A stretch of 64,000 bases of DNA from Metaphire vulgaris (Eukaryota; Annelida; Clitellata; Crassiclitellata; Megascolecidae). The notes under the pieces were generated by a model, which did not search any database, was not told the origin of the DNA, and saw nothing but the letters and a program-made list of their open reading frames with translations. The position numbers and the translations under genes were made by a program. Of the stretch, positions 1 to 11,200 are shown in pieces (the first letter of the stretch is position 1; every line of letters starts with the position of its first letter). The DNA is taken from positions 4,020,620 through 4,084,619 of the forward strand of contig CM030870.1 of NCBI GenBank assembly GCA_018105865.1, read 5' to 3'.

Positions 1-1195
1 TCCGGAGCTATCTACCTGTATCCGGTGTGGTTCTTTTGGTCCAGGCCTTGGTGCTAACGAGGATTGATTATTGCAATAGTGTGTTGTGGGGTCTGCCGGT
101 CAATAAACTGGATCGCCTGCATTCTGTTCTTAATCTGTTGGCGAGGATCGGGTTCAGATGTCGTTGGTGCGAGCACGTAACTCCACTTCTCAGGGATCGT
201 CTTCATTGGCTTCGAGTCTATTCTATTCTATTCTACTTGATAATTTATGTAGCGCTATAGCATGGCTAAGGCCAAAGTCAAGAGCGTTTTACAAAAGGCA
301 CTCGTACGATATACGAAATGAGTGTGTTTTAAGATTCGATGAGAACGACTCGAAGTTGGTTGTCGTGGTCACTAAATCCGGAAGCGCGTTCCAAAGGAGA
401 GTGTTGCCCGGGTCACGGATCTTTAACCAAGCTTCACGGTCTTGGACGGAGGAGGAACGTAGAGGCGAGATCGTTTGCCTGAACGAAGCCGTTTGCGACA
501 GTCTGTCATCATCGGCCTGCGTATCAACGCCGAAAGATATTCCGGGCAGGAAGGGTCATTCAAGGCTCGGAAGGTCAGCGAGCAGCGTTTGAATACGATA
601 CGCTCCGGGATCTTGAGCCAATGGAGCTTATCCCTCAATAACGGGGTAACATGGTCATGCCACCTGGCACCGAATATCATCCGGGCGGCGGCGTTCAGGA
701 CCGATTGCATTCGACCCAGCTGATGGTCGGGAAGGCCGAGGAGAAGGCTATTACAATAATCCAACCTAGATAATCCAATCCGCGAGCGGATTGTGTTCAA
801 GAGATGCTGGCTGACGTACAGAGCGCTGCATGACCCGTGCTGTCCGGAGTACCTTGCCTCTCTTGTAAACAGACCGCAGGGTAGTGACAGGAGATTGTCG
901 CTCCGTTCGAGTCGTGGGGTCAAACTTCATGTTCCTCCTTCCTCCAAGACTACTCAGTTTGGAGAGAGATTTCTATAGCGCTGTAACTAGAGATCCTTTA
1001 CGCGCGGTAACCCCATCTTGTGGAACTCTTTTCCTGACGATGTCACCACGGCTAATACTCCTGAGCACTTCACCAAGAGCTTAAAACGCATCTGTTTGGG
1101 TTGGGGTATAGTTGAGATGTTGAAGCGCTTTTGTTATGGGCCTCGGCCTAGTTACAACGCTATAGAAATCGTCCACGAATGAATGAATGAATGAA
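1..1195 (+). mobile_element. 5'-truncated L2/CR1-like LINE 3' end, split by a nested LINE
   Basis: The plus strand encodes the C-terminal tail of a non-LTR retrotransposon polymerase. Bases 1-217 give the motif RIDYCNSVLWGLP and then TPLLRDRLHWLR; coding resumes at 779 with the motif ERIVFKRCWLTYRAL. The 3' end at about 1140-1195 shows the typical 'caacgctatagaaat' end followed by a (GAAT)n tail. Bases 218-778 are a second, opposite-strand LINE. The copy has stops and is dead. It continues 5' beyond the window. Confidence 0.85.
218..778 (-). mobile_element. L2/CR1-like LINE 3' fragment nested in another LINE
   Basis: Read on the minus strand, this encodes the same polymerase tail (motifs RLDYCNSLLLGLP, HVTPLLRDKLHWLKIPERI) and ends in a (TAGAA)n tail at 218-235. 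It is 5'-truncated inside the YCNS motif. Removing it joins 'cgagt' to 'tccgcgagcgg', which restores the outer element's frame, so the insertion point is precise. I see no target-site duplication. Confidence 0.85.
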
Positions 1196-1551
1196 CCTTT
1201 TTTCTATTCGGCAACATTATGCTTTCTCTGCTAACTACTAAAGTACTCTCATAGTAGGTAAGCTTAATTACAGTGTAAGTTTTATTTTCTTTTTGCATTG
1301 CTTGTTTACAATATGTTAATTTCTGTTTGCTAGAGTGTGAAAAATAGAACCTTGGTCTTCATAATCAACTTTCATTTGCCCAAATACTCAAAAATATAGT
1401 GTTAAAATTGGCTCTATTAATTAAATAAGAGACCAGGTTTAATTAAATTTTATTTCTGTGATGATCTCAGTGTCTACGCCATGAATATACTGTATATCTA
1501 TATATATGCATATATATGTAAAATATATGAGCCAATGATTTAAATACAATA

Positions 1552-1586
<35 letters not shown>

Positions 1587-1928
1587 CCAGTGTCTTAACG
1601 ACAATAGCACCATTACTAAGTTAGCTTCTTCTTTTATGTCTGACGTCTCTACTGGACACTAGAGTCATTTGCAGTTCACTCAGAAATAAAATAACATGGT
1701 ATATGCTATAGGCCCGGTTGAACTGTTTAAATATTGCAAAAAGTTCTGCTTAATGGTTAACTATTTTTTATTCACTTCGCTTTTAAGATATTTTTAAGAT
1801 TTTCTAAGACAGAATAATAAAGCTGAATGTCATTTTGAGTGGTTAATACCCTTTCTGGTATATGTCTGGAGCGCAAACGATATTTAAGGCCTAACGATGC
1901 TCTGCTTACTGGACATTATTTATTTTAG
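1196..1928. other. AT-rich non-coding stretch with TA repeats
   Basis: I see no coding signal here. It holds degenerate TA-rich sequence at about 1490-1584, including an uninterrupted (TA)n run at about 1556-1583. It is presumably the 3' part of the intron preceding the Kelch exon. Confidence 0.5.
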
Positions 1929-2815
1929 AGTCTGTGAGAAAATTAAAAAGCTCCGCCATTATCATTGGAGGATTTGAAGACTATTTATACTTTACTAAGG
2001 TAAATCTTCATCAACCTGAAGATGTTTCTAAGTTACAAGAAATGCCAACTGAAATGGTGTTCGGAATTGCATCCACTGTTTACCGCAATTCAATCTACAT
2101 CACTGGAATAGGAAATAACAAAGACGAAATCTGGAAGTTCGATGCAACATCTGACATTTGGAAGAAATGCGCTTCTTTGGTCAAAGGCAGAACACGACAC
2201 AGCATGGCGTTTGTTGATCAGTTTTTGTACATATGCGGCGGATATGTTGATTCTGATAACCGTATTCTCAATGACGTTGAAGCATACGACGCAATCAACA
2301 ATCGCTGTTCATCTGTTGGTAAATTAGTTCACTGCGTTAGGAATTCAGGCAATTGTGTTCCCTTCAAATCGTCTCTCTACATCTTTGGAGGAAGAAACGT
2401 CAATAATAAGGTCATGAGTCATGTTCAAGTATACGATACAAAGTCAAACACTTGTACTCTGCTTTCTCATTCAATGCCCGAGGCATCCAGTCATCTGCGA
2501 GCTGCATTGTTTGGAAAGACTGTCATTTTACTTGGCAAAGACAACTGCTTCTTGTTTGATCTTGATAAAGGGGTTTGGCAGGTAAGAAGTCAATTTGGAA
2601 CCGAAGTCGATCACTTTGAAATGATCATCGAGAATGGTAAAATATTTGTTTTCGGAGGCTTTGGATCATCATGGATCTGTAGAGACGACGTCAGATGTAT
2701 TCCAGTGAAGAATATCATGGTGGATAACGCAATTGAATGGAGACATCATGCCAAACTACCAGGAAGTTCATTAGTATTCAGCTGCGAAAAAATCGAAAGC
2801 GAAATACATGTATAA
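1929..2815 (+). CDS. 3' terminal exon of a Kelch-repeat (BTB-Kelch-like) protein
   Basis: This open frame of about 295 codons is made of Kelch repeats, each a blade of a beta-propeller. Glycine doublets in IIGGF, ICGGY, IFGGR and VFGGF recur at 40-60 residue spacing, each followed by a blade ending in a V-x-x-Y/F-D strand, with five to six blades in all. There is no credible start codon. The frame begins right after a splice acceptor (TATTTTAG at 1921-1928) in phase 2, so this is a 3' exon. In the KLHL family the BTB and BACK domains precede such a propeller, so the 5' exons should lie upstream of base 1. The stop is TAA at 2813. KLHL proteins are usually substrate adaptors of cullin-3 ubiquitin ligases, but that role is inferred only, since the BTB part is not visible. 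A processed copy is unlikely given the acceptor. Confidence 0.8.
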
Positions 2816-3002
2816 AGAAGTTACAAAACTGCAGGACATTTGGTGTCTGCTCTGATGAAGAGCAAGGTTATATCAATTATAGAATGTGACTGCATATTTA
2901 ACATTAATGTACACTGACATGGCATGACATCTCTTTTTGACATGACATCTCTATTTCTTTCTCCATAATTTCTCTGCAATTTCCATAAAAGTTAAAAGAA
3001 TA

Positions 3003-3003
<1 letters not shown>

Positions 3004-3050
<47 letters not shown>
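3004..3050. repeat. (TA)n microsatellite
   Basis: Uninterrupted TA dinucleotides, about 23 units, lying just past the Kelch exon. Confidence 0.95.
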
Positions 3051-3053
<3 letters not shown>

Positions 3054-3326
3054 GTGGGTGTGAAAATCAGCAAATTTTTGAATTTGTTTACAATACTGAG
3101 TATTTTGTTGTGAAATGACCTTCTAAATAGGTAACAAATAACCAAAAAAAGCGTGGAATTTGCATGGCTGCAAGTGCCCCATTTTTTATTTTGAAGTCAA
3201 CCCAGTATTACCCAGTATTGCATGTTATTGTAATGCATTAGCCTGCCATTTATCTTAGGCTTGTTGCGTAATGATTTTGGTCATTTGAGTATAATTTATT
3301 GATGTAGTAAACTGTAGCGTGTGTAA

Positions 3327-4141
3327 TGTTATTGTTATTGTTCATGACAATTTATATAGCGCCGTAGCTTAGCAAGGGCCAAAGTCAAAGGCGCTTTACA
3401 AAAAACATGGAAACGAGATGTTAAATAGGTGAGTCTTTAATTTGATCGCAAAGTCCTCTAATAAAGTGGCCGCCGACACTGTAGCCGGTAACGAATTCCA
3501 TAGGAGTGGGTTTCCTCGGGAAAAAGAACGTTCGCCGAAGTTGAGTGTCTTCGACGGAGGTGGGACGTACAGGTGAACCAGGCTGCTGGAGCGCAGATGG
3601 AGTCGTCGGTCGTTCGTAGTCGTCCTCCGAATCAAGGTCGCTAAGTATTCCGGACAAGAGGGATCGTTTAGTGCCCGGAACGTCAGCCAGCAGCGCTTGA
3701 ATGCAATGCGCTTCGGGATCCGTAACCAGTGTAGCTTGTCCCTAAGTAGCAAGGTCACGTGGTCATGCCCCCGGACCCGAAATATCAGCCGGGCTGAAGC
3801 GTTGATGATCGACTGGAGGCGAGCGAGCTGACGATCAGGAAGACCGAACAGGATCCCGTTACAGTAGTCGACGCGTGAAAGGACGAGGGCTCGAACCAGT
3901 TGTATCGCGGCTGCCGTTGAGATATACCGACGAACCTCTCTGATCATTCGAAGTTGTCGGAAGCACGAACGGGTCACGTTGGCAACTTGACCAGCAAACG
4001 TCAGCGTTTCGTCGAAGAGCACTCCGAGCAAGCGCACCTCTGTTGATGGCTGGATGTTGACCTCGTCCAGAGAAAGCTCCGAACGATCGATCAGATGCTT
4101 CCTCCTTGGAGTGCTGAACCAGATGAGCTCCATCTTGCTCA
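3327..4141 (-). mobile_element. L2/CR1-like LINE, 5'-truncated, with open polymerase C-terminus
   Basis: The minus strand has a 248-codon open frame covering the end of the reverse transcriptase and the C-terminal tail (motifs LSRVDYCNGILFGLPD, HDHVTLLLRDKLHWLRIP, GNPLLWNSLPA). The 3' end reads GGCGCTATATAAATTGTC-like and ends in (AAC)n at about 3327-3345. It is a close sister of the longer element at 15550-18840 and keeps an A that the longer copy has lost, so it helps locate that copy's frameshift. Confidence 0.9.
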
Positions 4142-4172
4142 ATATCTCGTAAACCGTACAACTGATTTTGTA

Positions 4173-4345
4173 TTGCCCTGACTGATTTTTGGTTTTTGAC
4201 CTGGACCGAACCGACCCTCCTCAGCTACAGTTTGCTCTGCCGATGAGCACTGCGGTTTGTGGTCTGAGGCGTCCCCGATGAACACCTAGGTGTTTGAAAC
4301 GGACGATAAAATTAAATTAATAATTAATTAATAATAATAAAAACG
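4173..4345 (+). mobile_element. Retroelement 3' fragment (family shared with 56564-56711)
   Basis: About 140 bp match, in reverse complement, the copy at 56564-56711 at roughly 90 percent by eye. The plus-strand end runs into an AAT-rich tail (4310-4345), as expected of a LINE or SINE 3' end. No coding is visible in either copy. Confidence 0.65.
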
Positions 4346-4411
4346 CAAGTTTCCACAATTGCATTCGCGTCCTTACGTCGTTTACAAGTTTGTGATCGAA
4401 GTGACCACCAC

Positions 4412-4690
4412 TTGCACGCAGATGGTCGAATCTTAATAACAATTTTGAGACAAACCCAGAATTACAGTACAAGAGAATTTTCAGCAGAATTTCCTGATAG
4501 GCAGTGGTCACTTCGATCGCTCAATCGACTTCTGCGGCAGAATGACAAAACAGGCTTTGCAGATAAGAGACGCGGTGGTGGCAGACAGCTCGTTCTTAGC
4601 CAAGGACATGCTCCTGGGACTCATCGAAATGTGAGTAAGATTGCGAGAGAGACGGGCATCGAGCAGAACTCAAAGAAAAGGAATCGAACT
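4412..4690 (+). pseudogene. Transposase-type helix-turn-helix fragment (DUF4817/mariner-like)
   Basis: An open stretch contains two signatures seen in the N-terminal DNA-binding part of mariner-related transposases and their domesticated relatives. The first is a charged helix with NRLLRQNDKTGFADKRRGG. The second is PGTHRNVSKIARETGI, a homeodomain-like HTH. No catalytic DDE/D part follows, and the frame degrades after about residue 90. It is a dead fragment. Confidence 0.55.
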
Positions 4691-4831
4691 AGTAAAAGAC
4701 GTAATGACGCGATTGCAATGGCGATTTTCCCATTGTGTGGAAACGCGTTTTTCAGTCATACTTTTCAAAAATTAATATCTCGTAAACCGTACAACTGATT
4801 TTGTTGAAATTTGCAAATTGTTGTATTATAG

Positions 4832-5528
4832 ATGATATTTAATGTGGTGAAATTTTATAAATGTTTGATAACATTTGTTGAAGTTATATTGATTTCTAAA
4901 AGGGAACACTTCAATCTGGACACAGTGTATAGGCCTATTGAACCAATTACAATAAGGCTAATTCTAGTGTTGGAGATCTTTACTAGGCAAATATTTCTGC
5001 AGAAATATGTTATTTAAAAGTCAACGACAGACGCATTCTCTAAGCTAACAGCAACTTAAGATACGGCGGTCTACATCATGGCGGCGCTATCAGATACAAA
5101 TGCTCAATATACGGTATACTAGGTTTGGACTTTGAAAGGTTTTGTACCAGAGAAAATAGCCGCAAAAGAAGCTTACAATTGCCACATAGCAATAATAATT
5201 TTGCCTGTTTGCCAAGTTGGTCATAGATTCCATAAAAATAGCAGCAAGCAATTTTGTTCTCGGGGTGCCAGTCAGAATGGACGTCCAGAATTGAAGACAT
5301 GTTCTGTATCTGGATATGTCTTGTCTATAACCGTCTTCGCTCCGAACATTGGTTGCATTATGGACTGTCTTCCTCCAAGTGTTGCGGTCTTCTGCTGCTC
5401 TTGTCGCCCCTGCTCCATAGTGAGTCCTGTGTATTCTTTGATGTTGTCTTCACACTGTTTCTAGTTCTTCCTCTTTTTCGTGAACCTGGCATTGTGCCTT
5501 GCATTATTCCTTTCTATAGATAGCCTGC
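4832..5528. other. Non-coding stretch, nothing recognised
   Basis: Only short open frames without family motifs occur. I see no repeat structure apart from a TAGGCCTA octamer at 4930. Confidence 0.4.
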
Positions 5529-5529
5529 A

Positions 5530-5826
5530 GGGGCGGGGGAAGTTAGAAGAGTGGTAGCAACGCTGGACGATGGAGCAGAAGGTCGCGGATTCAATTCCCG
5601 TAGGAGCCCTAAGGTCGACTCAGCCTTACTAGCTAGAGGGCGTTGGTAAACTGAGGAGCAGCGTTAAGCTGCGAGGTAAAACGTGGGTCTGGGAAAGTAA
5701 TGGCAACCTACCCCAGATTAATGGCTCATACCACCTACGTCGCTGATTGCCCAGACCGGAGATAAGCGCCGGAACCCAACGCTCGGACTCGAGTACGGGA
5801 CCTACCTTTACCTTTACCTTTACCTA
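5530..5826 (+). mobile_element. tRNA-derived SINE with (CTTTAC)n tail
   Basis: The 5' part is tRNA-like, with an A-box-like segment (GAAGAGTGGTAGC) and a B-box (GGATTCAATTCCC). It is followed by a body that recurs at 36243-36335 and, in reverse complement, at 60838-60930. The 3' end is a (CTTTAC)n repeat. RNA polymerase III promoter boxes and the simple tail are typical of SINEs. Confidence 0.8.
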
Positions 5827-6049
5827 TAGATAGTCGTGTTTTTGTTCGTATTACGTGTCTCCGGTATTTCAGCTTACCTTTTAAAAACCCGTTTCCAGTA
5901 GTGTTCTTTCAACCCCTGTTTTATCCATTACTCATTCGTTCGTTTTCTTTGCTTTCCACAAAACTATTATTTTTGCCGTAGACCTTTCATCTCAAAAGCC
6001 TGTTTGCGCTGCTCATGTTCTTTCTAGCAAATAATTACAAAACTCTATC

Positions 6050-6265
6050 ACTACATGAAAATTAAACAGTTTACTGAACGTTAACCGAGCACTGATTTCA
6101 CTGAATTTAATCAGAGTAGATCAGTAAGGCACACAAGCTGAAACATGCTGATTTGAAACTCAGCTGGATGAAATAACTTACGATAAACTATTGGAACTTT
6201 TGATTTAACGGAGATCAGCACAAGAGAATTATAAATAGCCGACGCGTCGCTTAACCGCTAGATTA
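6050..6265 (-). repeat. Dispersed repeat family B, copy 1
   Basis: This segment matches the reverse complement of about 9500-9690 and 57465-57680. The shared blocks include 'ggagatcarcac' and 'aattataaatagcc'. No coding is seen. It is probably a non-autonomous transposon or SINE end. Confidence 0.6.
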
Positions 6266-6303
6266 ACCGGTGTCGGGTTCAAATACGACGTAATTAACGC
6301 AAA

Positions 6304-6516
6304 ATGCACAATGGATCATTTACATTTCCAAAATTAAACACTGACGCAATAAGACAACGCCAGTATCGTATAGAGCGCAACAATTCTTCATCAGTGCTGT
6401 TCGCGAATAATCTTATATGTAATATATGCAAAAAACTATGTTCTGCTCGAATAGACCTGTTTAGTCACTTGCAGAATTGCACACCCACAGCGGATCTCTC
6501 GATGGACTGCTTTTAG
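6304..6516 (+). pseudogene. LINE C-terminal zinc-knuckle fragment
   Basis: A 70-codon frame ends with C-N-I-C-x3-C followed by SARIDLFSHLQNC. This CxxC...RIxLxSHxxxC pattern closes the polymerase of several LINE clades. No polymerase precedes it, so it is a fragment. Confidence 0.55.
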
Positions 6517-6949
6517 TTTTAGTTTAAGTGATGACCAGAAAAAACACAATAACTAAATTCTTCAAATTTTTTGAAGTACTTTCGACTTATAGTTAACGAT
6601 CCATGATATCCGTGGGGATAGTTTTAGCCCTCCTCCTCTCCAGTGGTTTCGAACGAGTGCCAAAAAGGAGGTTTTACGAGGGTAAAATCGTAAGAATTTA
6701 TATCTTTGAAGCTCCTCTCGCTTTACAATTCTGCAAAACGTCTGATCTTAATATAATAGACACTTTAAAATAGACAGACATGAAAGCAGAACAATCTACT
6801 GGTCAACAACATGTTGATCAACATGTTTTCTCATAGAATTTTACAATTTGTAACAATTTTCTTTGGTATGTAATTTTTCATTGTGCGTTTTGCGCCATTT
6901 ATACAGTATTCGCAATCTGCCTGATGGCAATAAAATGAATTTTTCAGTT

Positions 6950-7345
6950 GTTATTCTGTAGACTTGACTGTCATGGCCGCGTTATTCCTGAAACGAGGCT
7001 CTGAATAAGTTGGCCCTATCCTCTGGAATGCTCTTGACCCTAGTCATGAGCGCCCACAGAAATTTTTCCAGGAGGAGCAAAACACACTAACACAATGGTC
7101 ACGGTTAGAAATTTTATCAAGGTTTTCAAATTTCACTAAGAAATGTTAGTATTTACATTTTCAAGGGGGCAAGTGCCTCCTCTTGCCCTAATGTCCTGGC
7201 GCCATTGACCCCAGTGTACGCAATTTAGCAAACAACTTAAACTCTTCTCTTTGGTGATATGCAGTTATGGCAACGGGAATTCTTCTCAGTGATTTTTTGG
7301 AAACGGCGCTATACAAATGTTCTGTTGCATTACATTACATTGCAT
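6950..7345 (+). mobile_element. Degenerate L2-like LINE 3' end, interrupted by a MITE
   Basis: The final part shows 'acggcgctatacaaatgttc' and a (CATTA)n-like tail, matching the ends of the LINEs at 21150-21535 and 45012-45365. The coding tail is decayed. A hAT-like MITE sits at 7045-7207. Confidence 0.6.
7045..7207. mobile_element. hAT-type MITE with 8-bp target-site duplication
   Basis: Ends CATGAGCGCC and GGCGCCATTG are near-perfect inverted repeats. Flanks are ACCCTAGT (7037-7044) and ACCCCAGT (7208-7215), 7 of 8 identical, the size made by hAT transposases. Confidence 0.65.
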
Positions 7346-8904
7346 GCTGAGATAAATACTTCGCATGACGAAATCAGACTGCGAATTCTTAAGGGTGTCT
7401 TCTGCGAACTTGGTCGGGAGTTGAGTAGATTAGCTTATCCAGCGATACTGTAGCAAATAGCTGGTCATTACTCATTACAGGACAACGCTACGAGCAACTA
7501 GGCTAGGTGGCGCTGCCAACGAGGCGCGTTTAATCGGTCGTTAGCCTCCGTTATTTCTGTCGTTTATTCGAATGCGGCGTTCGAAAATGATGACAAAAAC
7601 TTGCAGTTGGCGAGCTTTTAATGTTCTGCCTTCTGTGTAGCGTCATTCGGATGCTTTTGTGACGGGATTATGGTTGTACTTAACATCAAAGCGAACACCT
7701 CGCGGTCCGATCTGAATTGTAGTCGCCATCTTGGCTATACGATGGATTATCGCTTTGTGTAGCGCAATACACTTCCTCCGTGCCGAACAGTTCAGAAAGT
7801 CCGATTCGTCTACGCATGTGATCGTCACAAAAAATAAATCGTTCAAACCGATGGAAACTTCCACCAATCTTCTACTAACGACCGGTCACCCTGCAGAGCC
7901 GCAACGTCATCGTGGCTGCACCCGACATCACCCAGTCGTCCTGCTCTATGGCAAGCCACCCGAATCGTGATGCTCTGGGCGAGAGAGTGCCGAGGGGCAC
8001 TGTGCAAGCCCCACGGCACTATAATATATCACGCACTTGCTAGAAAGCCTGTGAGAAAAAAAGAATCCGATACTTGCAACCTGGGACTATGGAGTCAAGT
8101 CGGACAAGTCTAACCGAAACTTCACTACAACGAACTTATTTGCAACCTCTGAGAAGAAGCGTGCGTGGCGAAATCTGGACTTTATAGCCACGTGCACATC
8201 CACTTATGAACACTATTCATGAACACTAACAAGCTAAACAAACTTTATCTGGATTCACAGGCGCTCTGTCATCATCGATTCGATGGACTGCTTACTACTA
8301 CTACGAGCAACTATGATCAATTCAATTCATATGTTTCAATTCATATTCAAACAGTTGAATGAATTTTTAAATCCTGGTTTATGTAGGAACTTTAAGGTTT
8401 TCAAAGGTTATCTAAGGTTACCTATCTTTCTGAAAAAACGGGTTATTTCAAGTTTTTATTATGCCAGCAAGTGCTACTAGCAATTATGAATTTTATCATT
8501 CGAAAAGTTCGACCATGTATGTTACAGTCGGCATTTTGCCTTATTTACTTCTTTATTTACGGGCGTTGTACTGATAGCCTTACGCTTAAGCGGTACTTCT
8601 TCAATCTATAGGACAGTCGAAATATCTTTAAAAGATGTGTTTTCGGATCATAGTTAAATCACAAATTTAAGTGTCTTGTCAAGCGTTATGTTAACAAGCT
8701 GACTTAAAAAGCACCACAGTTATATATTATTACATGATTTAATCTGATATTAGATTTTAGTAGCCCCATAAGCTCCTTTTGTGAAATTATGCAATCAAAC
8801 GCCCTTTTAGCCAATTAATTTCCACTCTTAATTAATATTTGACTTTCTTTGGCGCAACCTAGTGAATGAATTAATTTGCGTTAGCAAACATGTTATAACT
8901 ATGC
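7346..8904. other. Unassigned intergenic stretch
   Basis: Short open frames on both strands around 7640-7970 show no family motif. I see no repeat arrays or terminal inverted repeats here. Confidence 0.4.
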
Positions 8905-9700
8905 GGTAAACCGAGCTTCACTCATTTATAACTCAATTGCTGTGGGTATTAAAGGTGTTCTTGAAACTCATGCGTTGATCACATATTCCAGTACCATGTA
9001 CGTTAGTTTATTCAGAAGATTTCACAATTATATTTTGCCATTTATTTAGTCTACATCTTAGCCATTTATTCGTCTTATGATATACTTTATAACACAGCAC
9101 AAATAAATTATAAATAGCCACGCGGGAAGTATATGAGGAAGAAAGACAAAAGGGACACCAAGGAAGATGCTACTGGACTGGATGATGAAAACTGATGCAC
9201 AGCGTCACAAAACCTATGCAGAAATCAAAGAAGAAGCAAGACACAAAGAGGAATGGAAACAATGGATCCCTGAACCTGTCTCAGGACAGAGAACATGATG
9301 ATGATGATCATGAAGCGGTACATTTCTATTTCATTAGCTCTATTACCAGACAATGCTGACACTCAGAAGGAAGAATGATCAAAAGAGTCTTAACTGTTCA
9401 GAGGACGAACGAGTGTTAAATTAAGCGTTGGCATTTTAATGATCAAGTATGCATTTTGCGATAATTGCTTCGTAATTAAGCTAAAAGACGTATGATATTG
9501 ACCTCGCACCACGCGTGGCTATTTATAATTTATTTGTGCTGTGTTATAAAGGTGTGATTGCTAATCTCCGTTAAATCAAAAGTTCCAATGGTTAATCGTA
9601 AGTTATTTTATTTAACTGAGTTTCAGATCAGCATTTTTCAGCCTGTGTACTTTCCAAATCTACTTTGGTTAAATTCAGTGAAAACAATGCTCGACAATTA
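8905..9700 (+). repeat. Dispersed repeat family B, copy 2, with nested insert
   Basis: Both ends (about 8905-9080 and 9313-9700) are similar to 57150-57690. The middle is an insertion. A 36-bp segment at about 9085-9122 recurs inverted at 9511-9548 (CACAGCACAAATAAATTATA and its complement). Confidence 0.6.
9123..9313 (+). mobile_element. RTE-like LINE 3' end with (ATG)n tail
   Basis: The plus strand encodes a polymerase C-terminal end (motifs RKMLLDWM, EIKEEARHKEEWKQW) followed by stops and a (GATGAT)n tail at about 9296-9312. It is inserted inside repeat family B, because the flanking sequence is continuous in the uninterrupted copy at 57150-57690. Confidence 0.7.
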
Positions 9701-9799
9701 ACGTTTGGTTGACGATTTGATTGTTATCTAGTTATATAGTTCTGCATATATTCGCTAGATGAAAAAAATCATGCGTCAGGAAAAATACACACAAAGCGT

Positions 9800-9937
9800 G
9801 ATTTAAAGTGGCTTAGGAGGCATTACTGCTTGTGTGAAAGCCACTAGGGCCGTCGAGAAGCCTAACGGGGCTTGAATCTTACTCCATCAGCCTATCACTC
9901 CAGCACGTCACCCACTCATCCATCTTCCGCTGAATGA
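9800..9937 (-). mobile_element. tRNA-derived SINE, second family
   Basis: The reverse complement matches the element at 56938-57090. A-box-like (GGATGAGTGGGTGACG) and B-box-like (GATTCAAGCCCCG) segments are spaced as in a type II tRNA. The copy is diverged. Confidence 0.7.
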
Positions 9938-10138
9938 CTATTTCAGTTTCGTATCTCCAATCTAAGACCATTTGCGCTTGTTTCATTTATTCTATAGGCC
10001 CTAATAGATTCACATATTAATGAAACAATTTTCACCTTCTTTTGTTACATTATTCTCTTTGACTACACAGACTTGCTATTTTATGCTTCGTGCCTTGCAT
10101 GACTACGTTCACAGTTTTACAAATCCGATAGGTCATGG

Positions 10139-10250
10139 GTAGAGCTGTGTGCCATCGGCAACATTCGTAATTGGACCGATTTTGAGGATAATCGGAACAA
10201 TCGGTAATCGGGCGCCAGTCCGGTTCCGATACCGATTAATCGGTAAAATT
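10139..10250 (+). mobile_element. 5' end fragment of the TAGAGCTGT hAT family
   Basis: Begins TAGAGCTGTGTGCCATCGGC and carries the CGGAACAATCGGTAATCGG subterminal repeats of the element at 47490-48995. No matching right end was found. Confidence 0.65.
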
Positions 10251-10845
10251 CATTTATCTCCCTTCCAAATCGTGCCGAAAATCGTGCTGACAAGCAAAAA
10301 AAGAAAAGAAAAAAATGCTATCTCGAAAATCAGTGGGCCTATTTTCATGATGGGCCGGGGGTTACAGCCCCTCAGCCCCCGCTTCAATATGGCCATGGCA
10401 AACATGCACAATACATTAAGCAAATTTCAGGGATCTTCTTAAGTATTTTGCCACAAAAGCTGCTTGACGGCGATAGACAATGTCACGCACAAAATTGCAT
10501 AGAAGCCTCAGGCGATGACAAGCCAGTTCAATATTAGACATACGCAAAATCCAGATCAAATTCCGGATACATTTCTATTAGCTATTGGGCGTACATACAC
10601 CAGTTGTACTGTAAACTAGGAGAAATACACGAAATTTGTGGGATGCAGGGAGCAGGAGAGGTGGCTGACGAGGAGTTGGAAAGAAAGTAATCGATCGCAT
10701 TCAAGATCTCGAAAATTTAAGAGCGTACACCAATCATATAAAATTCTACTTAAAAGATACGGCTAACTTTATTTTAAATTAGTTCATGTATCTGTTGCGT
10801 TAAAATTTCGAAAGAAAACCGGAGCCAAACAAGAGCAGTTTAATC
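10251..10845. other. Unassigned intergenic stretch 3' of the CUB gene
   Basis: No coding or repeat structure was recognised. Confidence 0.35.
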
Positions 10846-10851
10846 TTTATT
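10846..10851 (-). terminator. Candidate polyadenylation signal of the CUB gene
   Basis: A minus-strand AATAAA lies about 350 bp past the possible tail exon and 710 bp past the stop in the transmembrane exon. It is plausible by position only. Confidence 0.4.
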
Positions 10852-11200
10852 ACTAAACATGAAGAAGCATCTGATTTTTAAATAGTCACTGAAAGTCAAG
10901 TGATTTGAATATGAAGATATAAACGAGATTCACATTAATAGCAACATACTTCACAAATGAACTATCTTATCTGACGATAACATGTTATACGATAAATAAT
11001 CTGTCTGCTTCATTCAGCAGTTAATAGTGAATTGAACATTAATATTAATAAACGATAAACTGATTATATAGGCCTATTTAGCAAATTAGTCTCTCGCATT
11101 GAACCATATTTAAATATCAAAATTGGTGCAAATAAAAGTACTCTAGGTTACAATATTCAAATTCCTGTTTAAAATAAAGCAATTCTTGCAGGAAAGTCGT

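Larger units (their letters stand above)
4142..4804. repeat. 31-bp direct repeat flanking a composite insert
   Basis: The sequence beginning AATATCTCGTAAACCG and ending ACTGATTTTGT occurs in the same orientation at about 4142-4172 and 4774-4804. Between the copies lie a retroelement 3' fragment and a transposase fragment. The repeat is longer than a normal target-site duplication. It may be a duplicated element end. Confidence 0.6.

Noticed and set aside
5132..5523. Plus-strand frames of 89-110 codons
   Set aside because: Two overlapping frames with Cys-rich but motif-free sequence; no supporting signal.
7643..7970. Opposing frames of 74-79 codons
   Set aside because: I could not match either to a family; neither shows repeated structure or terminal repeats nearby.
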